A stretch of DNA of 64,000 nt from JANQIO01 sp038746745 (GCA_038746745.1 JBCDKJ010000011.1:13062-77061), one strand, 5' to 3'. Numbered from the stretch's first letter, positions 53,194 through 61,855 are shown. The notes: a model not told the origin generated them from the sequence alone. Numbers and translations are program-made.

Positions 53194-53598
53194 ATGCGAT
53201 CAAAGAAGACGCAGGCAGCAGAAGACGAAGCTGCAATCGACTTGACCCCCATGCTGGACGTCGTGTTCATCATGTTGATCTTTTTCATCGTGACCGCCTC
53301 GTTCATCAAGGAAGCCGGGGTAGAAGTGAACCGACCGGAAGCGTCGACGTCTAACCCGAAGGACAATGTGAACATTCTTATCGCCGTCACAGGTAACGAT
53401 GAGGTATGGATGGATGGACGTCGAATCGACGTGCGAGCTGTGCGCGCTAACGTGGAACGACTCCACGCTGAGAACCCAAAGGGCGCGGTGGTGATTCAGG
53501 CCGATAATACTTCCACTACAGAAACCGTGGTTAAAGTGCTGGATGCTTCACGTGAGGCGGGCGTATTGGACGTTTCACTGGCGACAGAGAACGATTAA
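53194..53598 (+). CDS. exbD: ExbD/TolR-family protein
   Basis: A 134-residue single-pass inner-membrane protein that completes the proton channel. The membrane segment carries the essential Asp in DLTPMLDVVFIMLIFFIVTA (about 16-35), followed by a periplasmic domain ending VVKVLDASREAGVLDVSLAT. It lies 10 bases after exbB and five before tonB. Confidence 0.96.
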   Translation: MRSKKTQAAEDEAAIDLTPMLDVVFIMLIFFIVTASFIKEAGVEVNRPEASTSNPKDNVNILIAVTGNDEVWMDGRRIDVRAVRANVERLHAENPKGAVVIQADNTSTTETVVKVLDASREAGVLDVSLATEND

Positions 53599-53603
53599 CG
53601 AAC

Positions 53604-54224
53604 ATGGCGCAAACTCAAAGCCCCACGATCAGACTTTCCATAGGAGCGGCGCTCGCGATTCCGGTTGCGGGCGGACTGTTCTTCATCATGCAATATCTGA
53701 TCGCATCCGCGAATCCGGATATTGACGACCAGAAGTCGCGCAAGCTGCCGGACATTTTTATGCCCGAGCGGGAGATCGATACCAACATTGCTGAAGTGAA
53801 ACCGGACAAGCCCGACGACCCTGAGGAACCGCCGCCGGATCTGGATACACCGGATCTCGATATGGATATGGATCTCAATGCAGTGAATATGGCGCCTGCG
53901 GGCGGCGTTGATGTTGCAATCGCTGGCGGTAGCGGTTTGGGAGCATCGGACGGTGAATACCTCCCTATTGTAAAAGTAGCGCCTATCTATCCACGCCGCG
54001 CGCAGACGCGCGGAATCACCGGCTACTGTATCGTGGAATATACCGTTACCAAGCTCGGATCGATTCGAGACCCACAGCCGGTGGATTGTCAGCCTGCGGG
54101 TATTTTTGAACGCGCCTCACTGAAAGCTGCGCTCAAATTCAAGTACAAGCCAAGGGTTGTAGACGGCGAAGCCATTGAAGTAGCTGGCGTACAGAACAAG
54201 TTCACGTACGAGTTGGAACAGTAA
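53604..54224 (+). CDS. tonB2: TonB protein, short TonB2 type
   Basis: A 206-residue energy transducer. One N-terminal helix (about 11-33, IGAALAIPVAGGLFFIMQYLI) precedes a short acidic/proline linker with DKPDDPEEPPPDLDTPDLDMD and the C-terminal TonB domain (about 120-206: YPRRAQTRGITGYCIVEYTV, FERASLKAALKFKYKPRVV). The linker is Asp-rich rather than Lys-Pro-rich, typical of TonB2. It probably serves receptors such as those at 19-26 kb; that is inference. Confidence 0.95.
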   Translation: MAQTQSPTIRLSIGAALAIPVAGGLFFIMQYLIASANPDIDDQKSRKLPDIFMPEREIDTNIAEVKPDKPDDPEEPPPDLDTPDLDMDMDLNAVNMAPAGGVDVAIAGGSGLGASDGEYLPIVKVAPIYPRRAQTRGITGYCIVEYTVTKLGSIRDPQPVDCQPAGIFERASLKAALKFKYKPRVVDGEAIEVAGVQNKFTYELEQ

Positions 54225-54303
54225 CAGTAGCTGTCCCTTAGCATGCTGCACGCGTGCTGTATGAGTGCGGGAACCGCAGAGTGAGCGAAAAAGGGTAGCC
54301 CTT

Positions 54304-55767
54304 ATGCACACAACAGAAAGCAAACGTTTAACCACAGGACTGTTCAGAGGACAGGACGAAGCGCGCGGTGCTTACGCAACGGCAGCCCTTCTACCGACGC
54401 CAGGGGTATCGACGCCAGGTCTTGTACAAAAAGTCGCAGTGACGGTTCTGTTCGCTGTCCTGGTTTTCACAGTGCAGGTCGTCGTCTCAAGAATCTCCCT
54501 GCAATTGGGTGCGCCACTGGGCTCGGCCATGGCACAGGATGGCGAGCAAAAGAAGCAGCAGGAAACGCGGCGCACGCCCGCCCTGCGCAATAAAGTCTAC
54601 GAGCAGCTCGCCGAGGCGCAGACGTTCATTGAAGCAAAGCAGTACACCGAGGCGCTGGAAGTGCTGAACGATATGGAGGCTCAGAAGGGTAAACGTGCTC
54701 TAAACTCCTACGAGCTCGCTAACCTCTACAACCTCTTCGCCTTCGTCTATTACTCGCAGGAAGACTATCTGGGGGCGTTGCGCGCTTACGAGAATGTTGC
54801 ACGCCAGCCAGATATTCCCGTGTTGATGGAGATCAACACACGCTACACCATCGCGCAGCTCTACTTCGTGATGGAAGACTGGCAAGCGGGCGTAGACGCA
54901 TTGAATGAGTGGTTCAAAGTTACGCAGACGCCAAGCGCTCAAGCTTATATTTTGCTCGGCCAGGGGTACTATCAGCTTAAGGACTACGACAACTCGCTTA
55001 AGAATACGCTGATCGCCGTTAACGATTACAAGTCACGCGGCAAAATCCCAAAAGAGCAGTGGTACAGCCTGCTCCGCTTCCTGCACTTTGAAAAGAACGA
55101 CGTTCCCGCCACTATCGACGTGTTGGAAGAAATGCTGGTGTATTACCCCAAGAAGCAATATTGGGTGCAGCTTTCTCATATGTATGGCGAAGCCAAGGAT
55201 GAGAAGCGTCAGCTGGCTGCGATGGACGTTGCCTACCAGCAGGACTTTTTGGTCAAAGATCGTGAGCAGCTGACGATGGCGTATCTGTTTCTCAACGCTG
55301 ACGTACCTTACAAAGCCGCAAAGGTGATTGATAAGGGCGTAGCAAACGAGTCAATGGAAGATAGCTCCAAGACGCTGGAGATTCTTGGCAACGCCTGGCG
55401 CCAGTCCCAGGAGTTGGAAAAATCCATCCCGGTGCTTGAGAAAGCGGCATCTAAAAGCGATGACGGTGAAATCTACTGCCGTCTGGGTAACGTCTATCTG
55501 GACGATGACAAGTTTCAAAAGTCGGTCACCGCAAATCGTAAAGGCCTGTCTAAAGGTGGCGTGAAGCGGCCGGATCAGTGTCAACTGGTGCTGGGTATGG
55601 CGCTCTTTAATCTGAGCCGTTACGACGAGGCGCGCAAGGCATTTGAGGCGGCTGCAAAGGATGAGCGCTCAGAGAAGTACGCTGCGCAGTGGATGAAGTA
55701 CATGAAGAGCGAGATCGCCCGGCAGGAAGAGCTCAAGAAGGACATGGGCGATTTCGCTGCTCTTTAG
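54304..55767 (+). CDS. Membrane-anchored TPR protein of the TonB2-type operon
   Basis: A 487-residue protein with one hydrophobic segment (about 43-65, VAVTVLFAVLVFTVQVVVS) and a periplasmic repeat region. TPR-like helices occur in series (EQLAEAQTFIEAKQYTEALEVL, YELANLYNLFAFVYYSQEDYLGALRAYE, AYILLGQGYYQLKDYDNSLKNTL and more to the C-terminus). Vibrio TonB2 operons also end with a TPR protein, there shown to be needed for uptake. The ATG at 54304 is preferred, with AAAGGG just upstream; an earlier in-frame start at 54265 has no such site. Confidence 0.9.
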   Translation: MHTTESKRLTTGLFRGQDEARGAYATAALLPTPGVSTPGLVQKVAVTVLFAVLVFTVQVVVSRISLQLGAPLGSAMAQDGEQKKQQETRRTPALRNKVYEQLAEAQTFIEAKQYTEALEVLNDMEAQKGKRALNSYELANLYNLFAFVYYSQEDYLGALRAYENVARQPDIPVLMEINTRYTIAQLYFVMEDWQAGVDALNEWFKVTQTPSAQAYILLGQGYYQLKDYDNSLKNTLIAVNDYKSRGKIPKEQWYSLLRFLHFEKNDVPATIDVLEEMLVYYPKKQYWVQLSHMYGEAKDEKRQLAAMDVAYQQDFLVKDREQLTMAYLFLNADVPYKAAKVIDKGVANESMEDSSKTLEILGNAWRQSQELEKSIPVLEKAASKSDDGEIYCRLGNVYLDDDKFQKSVTANRKGLSKGGVKRPDQCQLVLGMALFNLSRYDEARKAFEAAAKDERSEKYAAQWMKYMKSEIARQEELKKDMGDFAAL

Positions 55768-55770
55768 TAG

Positions 55771-55988
55771 ACCGCTCAGGGTCTCTGCCACTAAGAGGAT
55801 TTCGAGGCGCTAGCTGCTCTTTATTAGACCGCTCCTGTATGTTGCCGCTATGAGATCTTCGAGGCGCTAACTCGCTGATTTCCTTTTTACCACTCAGGGT
55901 ATCTGCCACTAAGAGGGGCTTGGGGCGCTAGCTCGAGGGTTTCCTTTTTAATCGCTACGGTTTTGCTGGTGAGTGGGGCGTGGCGTTA
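55771..55988 (+). repeat. Four diverged copies of the 6S-fthC repeat family
   Basis: Cores at 55771-55812, 55828-55869, 55889-55930 and 55951-55988 read ACCGCT...TGCC...TCGAGGCGCTA in the forward direction. This is the same order and sense as the units transcribed between 6S RNA and fthC (CCGCTTGGGGT...TGCCCTC...TCGAGGCGCTA). T-rich linkers (TTTCCTTTTT) lie between cores. The fourth copy is the most worn. They follow the TPR gene directly and may serve as its 3' end; the convergent pyk stop is 18 bases beyond. Confidence 0.8.
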
Positions 55989-56005
55989 ATCTACGCGAAT
56001 CCTTT

Positions 56006-57442
56006 TTAGTTTACGGGTAGGATTTTTAGTAGGTTGGTGGCATCTGGGCTGCCGGCGGCGCTGGCCTTGGTGAGGATGATCTCGTCGCCTTGATTTAAGT
56101 AGCCGCCGCTTTTAATCACTTCTACAACTCGGATGTCGACGTCTTCGTCGTTGAAGGCAGCCTGATCAAAATACAGCGGAATCACGCCTCGGCACAGAGA
56201 CAGCCTTTGCAGTGTCAGCTGGTTGCTGCTTAGCGCGAATATTGGTCGACCCGAGCTCAGTCGGGACATGAGGAGGGGGGTACTGCCAGTTTCGGTGAGA
56301 CAGGCAATGCCGCGCACGGCAGAGTGATGATTAGCGGCGTACATCGCCGCCATGGCAGTGGTGAGCTGAGCGGTAGTAAATTCCTGATCAATGCGATACC
56401 GAGAGCGGCGTGTGTTGGGATGCTGCTCTGCGCCCAGGCAGGTGTCTGACATCGCTTTTACGACTTCTATCGGATAATTTCCTGTCGCGGTCTCCCCCGA
56501 TAGCATAACGGCATCAGTGCCATCCAGCACCGCATTGGCCACGTCAAAAACCTCTGCGCGTGTTGGCATTGGGCTGTTGATCATCGACTCCATCATCTGA
56601 GTGGCGGTGATCACCACGCGGTCCATGCGTCGGGCGCGACTGATAAGGTCTTTCTGAATGCCGATCAGGGCAGGGTCTCCCACTTCGACGCCAAGATCGC
56701 CTCGCGCTACCATGACGCCGTGACTGGCAGAGATGATGCCTTTCAGAGTTATCTCATCGGCCACCACTTCTGCCCGCTCTATTTTGGCGATGATCGCGGC
56801 GTTAACTCCCTGCGCTTCTAAGCGGTTTCGCGCATCGAATACGTCGTCCGCTGAGGAGACGAACGACACTGCCACGAAGTCCGGCTGCAATGCTGCCAAT
56901 CCGGCTATGTCCCGGATATCCTTGTCCGTGAGTGCAGGAGCTGCCAGCCCGCCGCCCAGCTTGTTGATACCTTTGCGGGACCCCAGCACACCGCCAATCA
57001 GCACCTCGGTTTCGACGACTCCCGCCTCTACTGCTGTCACCTTCAGGCGAATGCGCCCGTCGTCTAATAGCAGAATATCGTCGCGCGTTGTTTGTTCGCA
57101 CAGCGCTTTGTATTCCAGTGCGACCGCGCGCTTACTGCCCTCTGAATCCTCCAGATGCGTGTCTAGCGCGAAGCTATCACCCACTTCGAGCCTGACGTGA
57201 TCGCCGGGGAATGCTCCGATACGAATCTTAGGGCCCTGTAGATCGGCTAGAATGCCGACATAGGAGTTGCGGGCGTCGGCCTGCCGGCGAATGGACTGTG
57301 CGACGGACAGATGCTGTTCAATACTGCCGTGACTGAAGTTGAGCCTGAATACGTTAACGCCAGCGTCGATCAGCTCGCCGATGACACCCTCATCATCCGT
57401 GGCGGGACCAACGGTAGCGACTATCTTGGTGCGACGAGGCAT
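56006..57442 (-). CDS. pyk: Pyruvate kinase
   Basis: Makes pyruvate and ATP from PEP. The 478 residues show the family start RRTKIVATVGPATDDEG, NVFRLNFSHGS, VMVARGDLGVEVG, the signature region with catalytic Lys (AIIAKIERAEVV) and VITATQMMESMINSPMPTRAE. The C-terminal regulatory domain is complete. It faces the TonB2 operon tail by tail across the repeat array. Which of the two enteric types it corresponds to was not judged. Confidence 0.97.
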   Translation of the reverse strand: MPRRTKIVATVGPATDDEGVIGELIDAGVNVFRLNFSHGSIEQHLSVAQSIRRQADARNSYVGILADLQGPKIRIGAFPGDHVRLEVGDSFALDTHLEDSEGSKRAVALEYKALCEQTTRDDILLLDDGRIRLKVTAVEAGVVETEVLIGGVLGSRKGINKLGGGLAAPALTDKDIRDIAGLAALQPDFVAVSFVSSADDVFDARNRLEAQGVNAAIIAKIERAEVVADEITLKGIISASHGVMVARGDLGVEVGDPALIGIQKDLISRARRMDRVVITATQMMESMINSPMPTRAEVFDVANAVLDGTDAVMLSGETATGNYPIEVVKAMSDTCLGAEQHPNTRRSRYRIDQEFTTAQLTTAMAAMYAANHHSAVRGIACLTETGSTPLLMSRLSSGRPIFALSSNQLTLQRLSLCRGVIPLYFDQAAFNDEDVDIRVVEVIKSGGYLNQGDEIILTKASAAGSPDATNLLKILPVN

Positions 57443-57472
57443 GATGGATCAGGCACTAAGGCGCGGCTAAAG

Positions 57473-58381
57473 TCAGGCGATAGCGTGGCGCAGCACCTCG
57501 CTATAACCATGGAAAATCGGCGTATCAGTATAAGCGCCCCGCTGTCTCAGAAGCTGGTGCAGCTCCTTCAATCGGTAGCAGGGCACTGCCGCCATAAAGT
57601 GATGCTCCATATGATAGTTAACGTTATTGGGTGCAAAGACGAGTCTCTCCCACCAACTCGGGATGGTGGTGCGGGTGTTGTTGCGAGGGTCGCTGTCGTA
57701 CAAGTCTGGCACGTTGGCATGCTCTGCGACCTGCCGGATACGAACAACCAGCATATAGGTGGTCATATAGGCGCCCAGCCACAGAAGATAGGCCCAGGGT
57801 GCGAACAGCCAGGCTAACAGCACTGCCAGTATCAGATTCATCATGATTTGTTGTAGAAACGGTTTGGCGCGGGCTCGGCTCGCGTCGTCGTCCGACAGTA
57901 TTCCCATTGCGCTGCTCAGGATAAAGCGCATGAGCTTATACCCCGTTTGTCCGGTGAGGTCTCGTAAGACTTTGCGTTTGAAGCTATCCGTCGAGACCGG
58001 ATAGGCCTGATAGTTGGGCAGGTCGGGATCGTCGTGGGTTCCCGCCAACTGATGATGCTGCGTATGCCCGCGAGCGTAGTTGTGCATGTCGGTGAATACG
58101 GGGTTGGCAGCCAGATACTGGCCTACCCACCGATTCAGCACTTTCGAGTTAAAAAACGTACCGTGTCCACACTCGTGGGTAATCACTGCCAGGGCAAGCT
58201 GACGACCAGGTAGCAGCAGCAGGGCTGCAAACAGCGTCACATGATGCGTCCAGTTGGCTACCACCCAAAAGATCGCAAAAATGCCAGCCCAGCTCGTTAC
58301 CAGCGTCTTCCAGGCAAGAAAATCGCTCTTTCTGGTGAAAAATCGCACTTCACTACGGCTTAAATACTGCGTTCTTTCCAT
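57473..58381 (-). CDS. Fatty acid desaturase family protein
   Basis: Di-iron membrane enzyme of 302 residues that would insert a double bond or hydroxyl into a lipid. The three histidine boxes are HECGHG, HTQHH and HMEHH, in the correct order and spacing. Hydrophobic pairs lie before the first box (about 28-60) and between the second and third (about 180-215). The substrate (acyl lipid versus carotenoid-type) cannot be told from sequence alone. Its start overlaps the yjbR-like gene by 29 bases, and it ends 30 bases before pyk. Confidence 0.9.
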   Translation of the reverse strand: MERTQYLSRSEVRFFTRKSDFLAWKTLVTSWAGIFAIFWVVANWTHHVTLFAALLLLPGRQLALAVITHECGHGTFFNSKVLNRWVGQYLAANPVFTDMHNYARGHTQHHQLAGTHDDPDLPNYQAYPVSTDSFKRKVLRDLTGQTGYKLMRFILSSAMGILSDDDASRARAKPFLQQIMMNLILAVLLAWLFAPWAYLLWLGAYMTTYMLVVRIRQVAEHANVPDLYDSDPRNNTRTTIPSWWERLVFAPNNVNYHMEHHFMAAVPCYRLKELHQLLRQRGAYTDTPIFHGYSEVLRHAIA

Positions 58382-58736
58382 GGGTCTTAATCAGTTGCTC
58401 TTGTTCACGTTTAGGCAAGCTGCGCACCACTAGCCCGTAGGAACGGTCCATCATACGCGCGATCTCTGTGCCAGGCACATCGCCCTCCAGTGCCACCGTG
58501 TTCCAGTGTTTCTTGTTCATGTGGTACCCCGGCAGCACGGCATTGAACATGTCCCGCAGGATGAGCGCTTCCTCGGGATCGCACTTCAGGTTACAGCGCG
58601 CTGCGCCACCCTGCAGAGCCAGCGTAGCAAACATCTTATTTGCGATCTTGATGACTGCAACGTCCGGACCGAAAGGGAAGTCTTCCCAGGTCTCGGGCAG
58701 GCTCAGTAAATGGCTGCGCGCTTGCTGATAGTCCAT
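58353..58736 (-). CDS. MmcQ/YjbR family protein
   Basis: A 127-residue protein of the YjbR fold, often annotated as DNA-binding but without proven function. Signatures are ETWEDFPFGPDVAVIKIANKMFA, LKCDPEEALILRD, VLPGYHMNKKHWNTVAL and SYGLVVRSLPK. The ATG at 58736 (MDYQQARSHLL) fits the family; an ATG nine codons upstream is less likely. It overlaps the desaturase start, so both are probably in one transcript. Confidence 0.9.
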   Translation of the reverse strand: MDYQQARSHLLSLPETWEDFPFGPDVAVIKIANKMFATLALQGGAARCNLKCDPEEALILRDMFNAVLPGYHMNKKHWNTVALEGDVPGTEIARMMDRSYGLVVRSLPKREQEQLIKTHGKNAVFKP

Positions 58737-58779
58737 AAGCACGACTAATCTACCACTACCCATTTGCAGCGGTAAGCGC

Positions 58780-59154
58780 GTGAAGCAGCATTTCTACAAA
58801 CCTTTGGGGTTTTTATTCCTGTGCTTGGCCATTCTGGGCGTATTGCTACCTTTGCTACCGGGCACTCCGTTTCTGCTGCTGTCCGCCTGGTTCTTTGCTC
58901 GATCTTCGGAGAAATGGCACCAACGGCTGCTCCAGCATGAGGTCACAGGGCCAATGATCCGAAATTGGGAAGAGCATCGCTGCATGACGCGACGCGCCAA
59001 GGCGGTCGCCATTGTCAGCATGCTGGTGGCCGGCGGCTTTTCCGTGTTCTTCGCGGTGGAACAACTCTGGCTCAAGCTGTTTGGCGCGGTGCTGCTAGGT
59101 ATCGGCGGCAGCGTTGTGCTCAGCATCAAGACCTGTGAGGAGTGCAAAAAATAG
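58780..59154 (+). CDS. YbaN-like inner-membrane protein (DUF454)
   Basis: A 124-residue membrane protein with two hydrophobic hairpins (about 8-35 and 78-112). The DUF454 signature is present: LGFLFLCLAILGVLLPLLPGTPFLLLSAWFFARSSEKWHQRLL. The role is unknown. The GTG start is 44 bases from the divergent yjbR-like ATG. Its stop codon TAG is the first half of a palindrome that probably serves the tetR gene downstream. Confidence 0.88.
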   Translation: MKQHFYKPLGFLFLCLAILGVLLPLLPGTPFLLLSAWFFARSSEKWHQRLLQHEVTGPMIRNWEEHRCMTRRAKAVAIVSMLVAGGFSVFFAVEQLWLKLFGAVLLGIGGSVVLSIKTCEECKK

Positions 59155-59183
59155 ACTAGAGTCTACATATAGACTAAAGTCTA
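59152..59183. promoter_or_regulatory. Twin 14-bp palindromes before tetR
   Basis: TAGACT-AG-AGTCTA (59152-59165) and TAGACT-AA-AGTCTA (59170-59183) are perfect palindromes with centres 18 bases apart. The second ends three bases before the TetR ATG, so binding would block expression of the regulator itself. Two identical half-site pairs suggest two dimers binding side by side. Confidence 0.8.
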
Positions 59184-59186
59184 AAA

Positions 59187-59780
59187 ATGAGACACAGAGA
59201 ACCGAAGCGTCTTCGCACTCGTCGCCAGATTTTGTCTGCTGCGCAGTCGCTATTTCTCCAGCAGGGCTATTCCGACACCACAATGGACGCGATCGCTGCC
59301 GCTGCGGATGTATCGCGCGCCAGCCTGTTTAATCATTTTTCATCGAAATCCGCTCTGCTGGGGTCGATCAGTCACGATCTTGAGGACAGATTGCTGCGTG
59401 CCCTACAGCATTACCGCGAAAAATACGATCGAGCGCCGGCTGTCCTGCGGGCGTGGTTTGAGCGCCTGGCACAGGTGCTGGTGCAAACTGCGCCATTGAC
59501 CCAGCAGATGTTTCTCCAAGCTAATGCAGCTGACGGGTTTTCTCAGCTGCGAGGAGCACTGAACGGCTTGGCTGACAGTGGCCAGGCTGATGGACTGTGG
59601 CGAGATGATGTTGCCGCCGAAGCGCTTGGGGAGATTATTTACCTGGCGCTGGTCGCTACGCTACTGGGCTGGCACAGTGACGTCGCCACCAATTCATCCA
59701 AAATCGCCGCTACCACTGAAGATGCCATTGAGCGCAGAGTCAGCGACCTGTTGACGCTGCTTGCGCCGGGCGCAGCCTAG
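59187..59780 (+). CDS. TetR/AcrR-family transcriptional regulator
   Basis: A 197-residue repressor-type protein. The N-terminal HTH reads RRQILSAAQSLFLQQGYSDTTMDAIAAAADVSRASLFNHFSSKSAL, a textbook TetR DNA-binding region. The C-terminal ligand part (about 60-190) is helical and not assignable. It overlaps nothing, but its leader is made of two palindromes, so autoregulation is likely. Possible targets are the DUF454 gene upstream and the desaturase/yjbR pair, since TetR proteins often control lipid genes; this is inference. Confidence 0.93.
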   Translation: MRHREPKRLRTRRQILSAAQSLFLQQGYSDTTMDAIAAAADVSRASLFNHFSSKSALLGSISHDLEDRLLRALQHYREKYDRAPAVLRAWFERLAQVLVQTAPLTQQMFLQANAADGFSQLRGALNGLADSGQADGLWRDDVAAEALGEIIYLALVATLLGWHSDVATNSSKIAATTEDAIERRVSDLLTLLAPGAA

Positions 59781-59806
59781 CGTGTGGCAATGGTAGCGCC
59801 TGGCCT

Positions 59807-59890
59807 CGCCGGTAGCACCTCGTCTCGCCGGCCGCGTCGGCAGCACTTCGTCTCGCCGACCGCGTCGGCAGCACCTCGCCGGTAGCACCT
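59807..59890. repeat. GC-rich direct repeats between tetR and an aldo/keto reductase
   Basis: Two 28-base units (59821-59848 and 59849-59876) differ at two positions and are flanked on both sides by the same 14-base part, CGCCGGTAGCACCT (59807-59820 and 59877-59890). Each unit can form a hairpin; in the second the stem is GCCGA/TCGGC. The array fills the gap between two convergent genes and may act as a two-way transcription barrier. Confidence 0.85.
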
Positions 59891-60923
59891 ACCTGAGCTT
59901 GCGGTGATTATGAATCCTGTCGTACATGCCCCCGTAAACCAGACTCCGAATCAGCTCGCTGTCGGTGAAGTTATAGGGATGCCCAAGATCCGGCGCGCTG
60001 ATGGCGTTAAGTTTTTCTAACTGCGTCTCGTCCAGGGCGATATCCAGACTCTTGATGTTGTCTTTTACTTGCGCCGTGGTGCGGGCGCCAATAATCGGTA
60101 TCGCGCCGCGCTGTCGAACCCAGGCCAGCGCCACTTGTGCTGAACTCACGCCGATCTCATCGGCGATGGTGTCAACCTCACGAGCGATGTGCAGGCTGCG
60201 CTCGTCAATTTCTCTGAACGCCAGAGTATCGAGTCTTTTGGCTTCGCCGCTGTCCCTGGTGTACTTGCCAGATAGAACGCCGCTCGCCAGGGGTGACCAT
60301 GCAGTTACCGACATATCGGCTGCTCGGCTTAGAGAGATGTGCTCACGCTCGATGCCCCGCTCCAACAGGCTGTACTCAAGCTGCAGGGCGCTGAACGGTG
60401 TCCAGCCGCGCAGCTCTGCAATGGTGTTGGCACGCGCCGCGACCCAGGCGGGTGCGTCTGATAACCCCGCATAAAGAATTTTCCCAGCGCTCACGGCGTC
60501 GTCGAGTGCTCGCACGACCTCATCGACTGGTGTCGTGTAATCCCAGACATGCACCCAGTACAGATCGATGTAATCGACGTTCAGGCGCTTGAGACTGGCA
60601 TCCAGTGACTGACGCAGATTCTTACGGTGATTACCCGCTGCGTTTGGGTCCTCGGCTCCAGGGAAACTGTTGGTGTACTTTGTCGCTATAACGAAACGCT
60701 CCCGGTCTGTGGCGACAAACTTGCCCACCAGTTTCTCGCTCTCGCCCTGGGTGTAAAGATCGGCGGTGTCGATAAAGTTGCCGCCAGCGTCGACGAAGGC
60801 ATCGAACATCGCGCGGCTCTCCTGTTCGTCAGCGCACCAGGGTTCATCTGAACCGAACGTCATGGCGCCCAGGCAAAGTTGTGAAACGCGAAGTCCGCTA
60901 CTGCCAAGAAGTTGATAATCCAT
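59889..60923 (-). CDS. Aldo/keto reductase
   Basis: NADPH-dependent oxidoreductase of 344 residues; the substrate is unknown. The start MDYQLLGSSGLRVSQLCLGAM is typical. The catalytic tetrad is visible as Asp52 (or Asp55), Tyr57 (DTADLYTQGESE), Lys82 (VIATKYTN) and His125 (DLYWVHVWD). GARTTAQVKDNIKSLDIALDE near 290 is the cofactor phosphate site of the YajO/Tas-like group. Its stop lies in the last two bases of the repeat array. Confidence 0.93.
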   Translation of the reverse strand: MDYQLLGSSGLRVSQLCLGAMTFGSDEPWCADEQESRAMFDAFVDAGGNFIDTADLYTQGESEKLVGKFVATDRERFVIATKYTNSFPGAEDPNAAGNHRKNLRQSLDASLKRLNVDYIDLYWVHVWDYTTPVDEVVRALDDAVSAGKILYAGLSDAPAWVAARANTIAELRGWTPFSALQLEYSLLERGIEREHISLSRAADMSVTAWSPLASGVLSGKYTRDSGEAKRLDTLAFREIDERSLHIAREVDTIADEIGVSSAQVALAWVRQRGAIPIIGARTTAQVKDNIKSLDIALDETQLEKLNAISAPDLGHPYNFTDSELIRSLVYGGMYDRIHNHRKLR

Positions 60924-61024
60924 GCGGGTGTCTCCTGTGTTTTTATGTCAGCGTAGTACTTGTGTTGATAAAGCAGTGTTTTTCAATCAGCTTAGTTAAA
61001 GCGTCAGCGAGGTACGACGGTTGC

Positions 61025-61855
61025 TCAGCCCTGGGGTGCCAGGCTCTCAGCGAACTCGGAAAAGCAGCCTCGCAGAAATGCATCAATACCCTGTGCGCCC
61101 TCGTCCAGGAGGTGGGTTAGATCCATGGCCAGAGCACAGGCTGCCATGGTGTCAGTGCTATGACTTTCAGCCAGTGTGGCGTTGGCCTTTTGTCGGGCAA
61201 TAACTGCCTTATCGTAGCGCTTGCCTCCGTTAATCTGGCTGTCGTGACAACGCAGTAAGGCGGCCTGCAATTCGTCGGGGTCATTGATAGGCAGCGCCTT
61301 GCGCCATGCTGCAGGCAGCCAGTCGAGGCTGCCCCATACCTCAACGCCGTATACGGCGTTAGGGCGTTGCTCAGCAGGCAGCCTGCACAGCGCATTCATG
61401 CTGGCTCGCCCCAGCGCCCGATGGGTTGCGTGGCGGTCTACCAGCTGATGGATATAAACGATTTCGGGTGTGCTCTGTTCGAGGATGCTTATCAGTATGG
61501 CCTCCAGAGCGACCGGATTGGTCTTTAGCGCGTCGCTGGACAAGCCCAATTGGATCACAGCGTTATAGTCGCCCAGCACAGCGGCCGAACGCTGCTCCTG
61601 TCGGCGCTGCGCCGCCATGCGTTCATCGTCAAAATCAGCATACTTACCATCCCGAGGGCTGCCAGCGCCGTCACAGGCGACTATCCCGCTGAAGTGCTGG
61701 TGGGAGGCCTGATAGCAGGAGAGAATGCCGTGGCAAGCAATGATTTCAAGGTCGTCCGGATGTGCGCCGATACCAAGGTGGGTTGTGCGCGCAAGCGCAC
61801 TGTCCAGAGTCTGCCCGTCTGGGACAAAGTTATCCCGCGATTGCGCTAAATCCAT
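61025..61855 (-). CDS. PIG-L family deacetylase
   Basis: Predicted zinc-dependent de-N-acetylase of 276 residues, of the LmbE/PIG-L type that acts on N-acetyl sugars. The metal site is AHPDD (31-35) and the second His pair lies in VDRHATHRALGRA, where the family usually has HPDHRA. The spacing is right, but this second motif is a variant. The N-terminal 25 residues are not conserved, so a later start is possible. It is divergent from the HIT gene across a 220-base region with repeats. Confidence 0.82.
   Translation of the reverse strand: MDLAQSRDNFVPDGQTLDSALARTTHLGIGAHPDDLEIIACHGILSCYQASHQHFSGIVACDGAGSPRDGKYADFDDERMAAQRRQEQRSAAVLGDYNAVIQLGLSSDALKTNPVALEAILISILEQSTPEIVYIHQLVDRHATHRALGRASMNALCRLPAEQRPNAVYGVEVWGSLDWLPAAWRKALPINDPDELQAALLRCHDSQINGGKRYDKAVIARQKANATLAESHSTDTMAACALAMDLTHLLDEGAQGIDAFLRGCFSEFAESLAPQG

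Noticed and set aside
56733..57200. 155-codon forward frame opposite pyk
   Set aside because: Ser/Thr/Arg-rich antisense shadow of a well-conserved pyruvate kinase gene.
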